Positions 62,563 to 64,000 of a DNA stretch of 64,000 nucleotides are shown here, in pieces; the first letter of the stretch is position 1, and the number at the start of each line of letters is the position of its first letter. This stretch comes from Pelecanus crispus (taxonomy: Eukaryota; Chordata; Aves; Pelecaniformes; Pelecanidae). The notes beneath the pieces are model-generated. The model was not told the DNA's origin. It saw nothing but the letters and a program-made list of their open reading frames with translations, and made no database searches. Location of the stretch: positions 7,824,372-7,888,371 of the forward strand of contig NC_134655.1 in assembly GCF_030463565.1 (NCBI RefSeq), in the 5' to 3' direction. The translations under genes were made by a program, and so were the position numbers.

Positions 62563-63791
62563 AATTGAGGATCTAGAAAGCTGTCCCTGAAATTCCCTGT
62601 GCACAGTACAGCGACTGGGGTTTCAGCTGCCTTTGGTGCTGCTGTGTGACAGCAGAGGGTGCCAGTGCCATCCCCGAGGAGCGCTGAAGGGTTCACGGTG
62701 TTACAGAAAGCAGATTTCAGTACACATTTGTATGTGCACTATGACAGTAAGGAGACTGGAGGCTTTTATTAATGCAGAGAGGTCTGAAAGAGAGGTGTAT
62801 TTCTGTTTGTGATTTGATGGAGTGTTTGGAGCTATAAAGTATGGAAAAAATACTTTACCTTCTTGTTACAAGAAGCCTCTGAGAATTGGTGACAACGATG
62901 GAGAAAGGTAGGTTACATGGTGAAATCAGTTCCACAGTGGGGCCATGCAGGAAGATAGGTGAATGTGTCCAAAAAGAGCATTGCAGTTTGGCATTTTAAC
63001 TGTGCTGCTTAGAACAACTGCTACCTGGCCAGAGGTTGATCTTCATCCCAGCCAGATGCAGAATTTGATTATTTTACAGAAGAGCTTAGAGAGACAAACA
63101 GCAACTTGGTGTGCACCTAGCTGTAGATTAGGGAGATTCCTTTTGCTGTAACAGTGAGCTGTAAAGACTTGGGCTAAAAGAGAATCCATTATGTTATCAT
63201 CCAGCTGGGAATCTACTTGTAATTAAGTGGGTTTGTGGACAAGAGGGAATGAGTCAGTTTAAATAAGGGAAAAAGACTCCAAAATTTCTGAAGCTACACA
63301 CTTCTGCTCTAGCAGAACTCTGACAACACTTTTATTCATGAATCTTGTGTACACATCTCCTTAAATAGACCCAAAGAATAAATTCTAAAATTCCGATATA
63401 ACTGAGGAGCCAATACTCATTTCAATTACCATACTTGGAAGGAACGTCTTAGAATAATGAGGAAAGACTAACCGTATTGAAAACACTAAACGTGTTAGTT
63501 TTCATGTTACAACATTTGGATAGGGAGGGCCCCCCTAACTAGTATTACATTATGCCTTTTTAAGTGCTGTAGTCTAAAATATTAAATGCAATTTGCTTTG
63601 AAGTATTACAGTGGAAGTTGTCAGCTTAGAAAAGCTGTAATTCTTGAGTTTGTGCCACCTGCTCTGTTAAGTGCTTTTGAGATCAATACAGGAAAGATAC
63701 TAGCCTGTGAAGATACTTTGTCCTTTAGAACTGCTACTGGAAGGTGATACACCTGAAGGGTACTGGTAATGAGAGATGTGATTAGCAGCCT

Positions 63792-63797
63792 AATAAA
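63792..63797 (+). terminator. Candidate distal poly(A) signal AATAAA
   Basis: Canonical hexamer followed after about 34 bases by GTGTGTGTTA, a good downstream element. It would give a 3' UTR of about 4.1 kb. Spacing is better than at 61749, but usage is unknown. Confidence 0.4.
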
Positions 63798-64000
63798 TAA
63801 GACAAACATCTCTCTTTGTCTTTTCCTCTAGTGTGTGTTAGCCTATCTATGTTTTTGTTAGAGATTTATCCTGGTTATAAGATTTGACAAACTTGTCTCA
63901 TCAACAGTCACCAAAATGTCAGTAATGATGATGTGGAACCTCTCATATTTGGGAAATCTGAGCATCTGCTTAGGATTCTGACCTTGATTTCTTGCTTGCT

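Larger units (their letters stand above)
61781..64000. other. Distal 3' UTR or intergenic sequence
   Basis: No coding signal. Holds the repeat cluster at 62464-62562 and the distal poly(A) candidate at 63792. I see nothing of a neighbouring gene before the window ends. Confidence 0.6.

Noticed and set aside
1..64000. CRISPR arrays, bacterial operons, tRNA or rRNA genes, endogenous retroviruses
   Set aside because: No regularly spaced repeats, no prokaryotic gene packing, no cloverleaf sequence recognised, and no LTR pair or retroviral gene motif seen by eye.

Overview
The window looks like bird nuclear DNA. It has long AT-leaning introns, vertebrate splice signals, and several CR1 non-LTR retrotransposon copies ending in the characteristic 8-bp ATTCTATG-type tail repeats. 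I see no bacterial, viral or organellar genes. One protein-coding gene is clear. It lies on the + strand as 11 coding exons between 30263 and 59714. All ten introns are GT-AG and all junction phases agree, giving a 977-residue protein. The protein belongs to the CRACD / CRACDL / KIAA1210 family. My best reading is the avian KIAA1210 orthologue, but the family is much surer than the paralogue.

Layout. Positions 1-30252 hold no exon I can support. They contain weak CR1 tail remnants (5368, 15780, 23753), one MIR-like ancient SINE (about 7420-7535), a CpG-dense patch (18100-18440) that could be a 5' exon or promoter, and low-complexity runs. Coding exons 1-7 (30263-50544) are small. They encode a basic N-terminus, a conserved S-H-D-S block and a D-T-S-A-A-R-H block. 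Exon 8 (51865-53460) is one large 1,596-bp exon encoding a Ser/Thr-rich, probably disordered centre. Exons 9-11 encode the C-terminus, which carries two copies of an E-P-x-W-x-S-x-A-K-x-K motif. The 3' UTR starts at 59715. Candidate poly(A) signals lie near 61749 and 63792.

The most unusual content is in the introns. Intron 2 has a 5'-truncated CR1 on the + strand (about 36386-37698). Its 3' end is compound: a CR1 tail, then about 75 bp of non-CR1 sequence, then a second CR1 tail. The same compound tail occurs inverted in intron 7 (50889-51094). This suggests two products of one CR1 lineage that carried flanking DNA by read-through (3' transduction). The inverted pair flanks exons 3-7. A second inverted CR1 pair (intron 2 with 57243-57906 in intron 10) flanks exons 3-10. 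These are natural candidates for intron pairing, circular RNA or RNA editing. I did not find a wholly novel gene system here.
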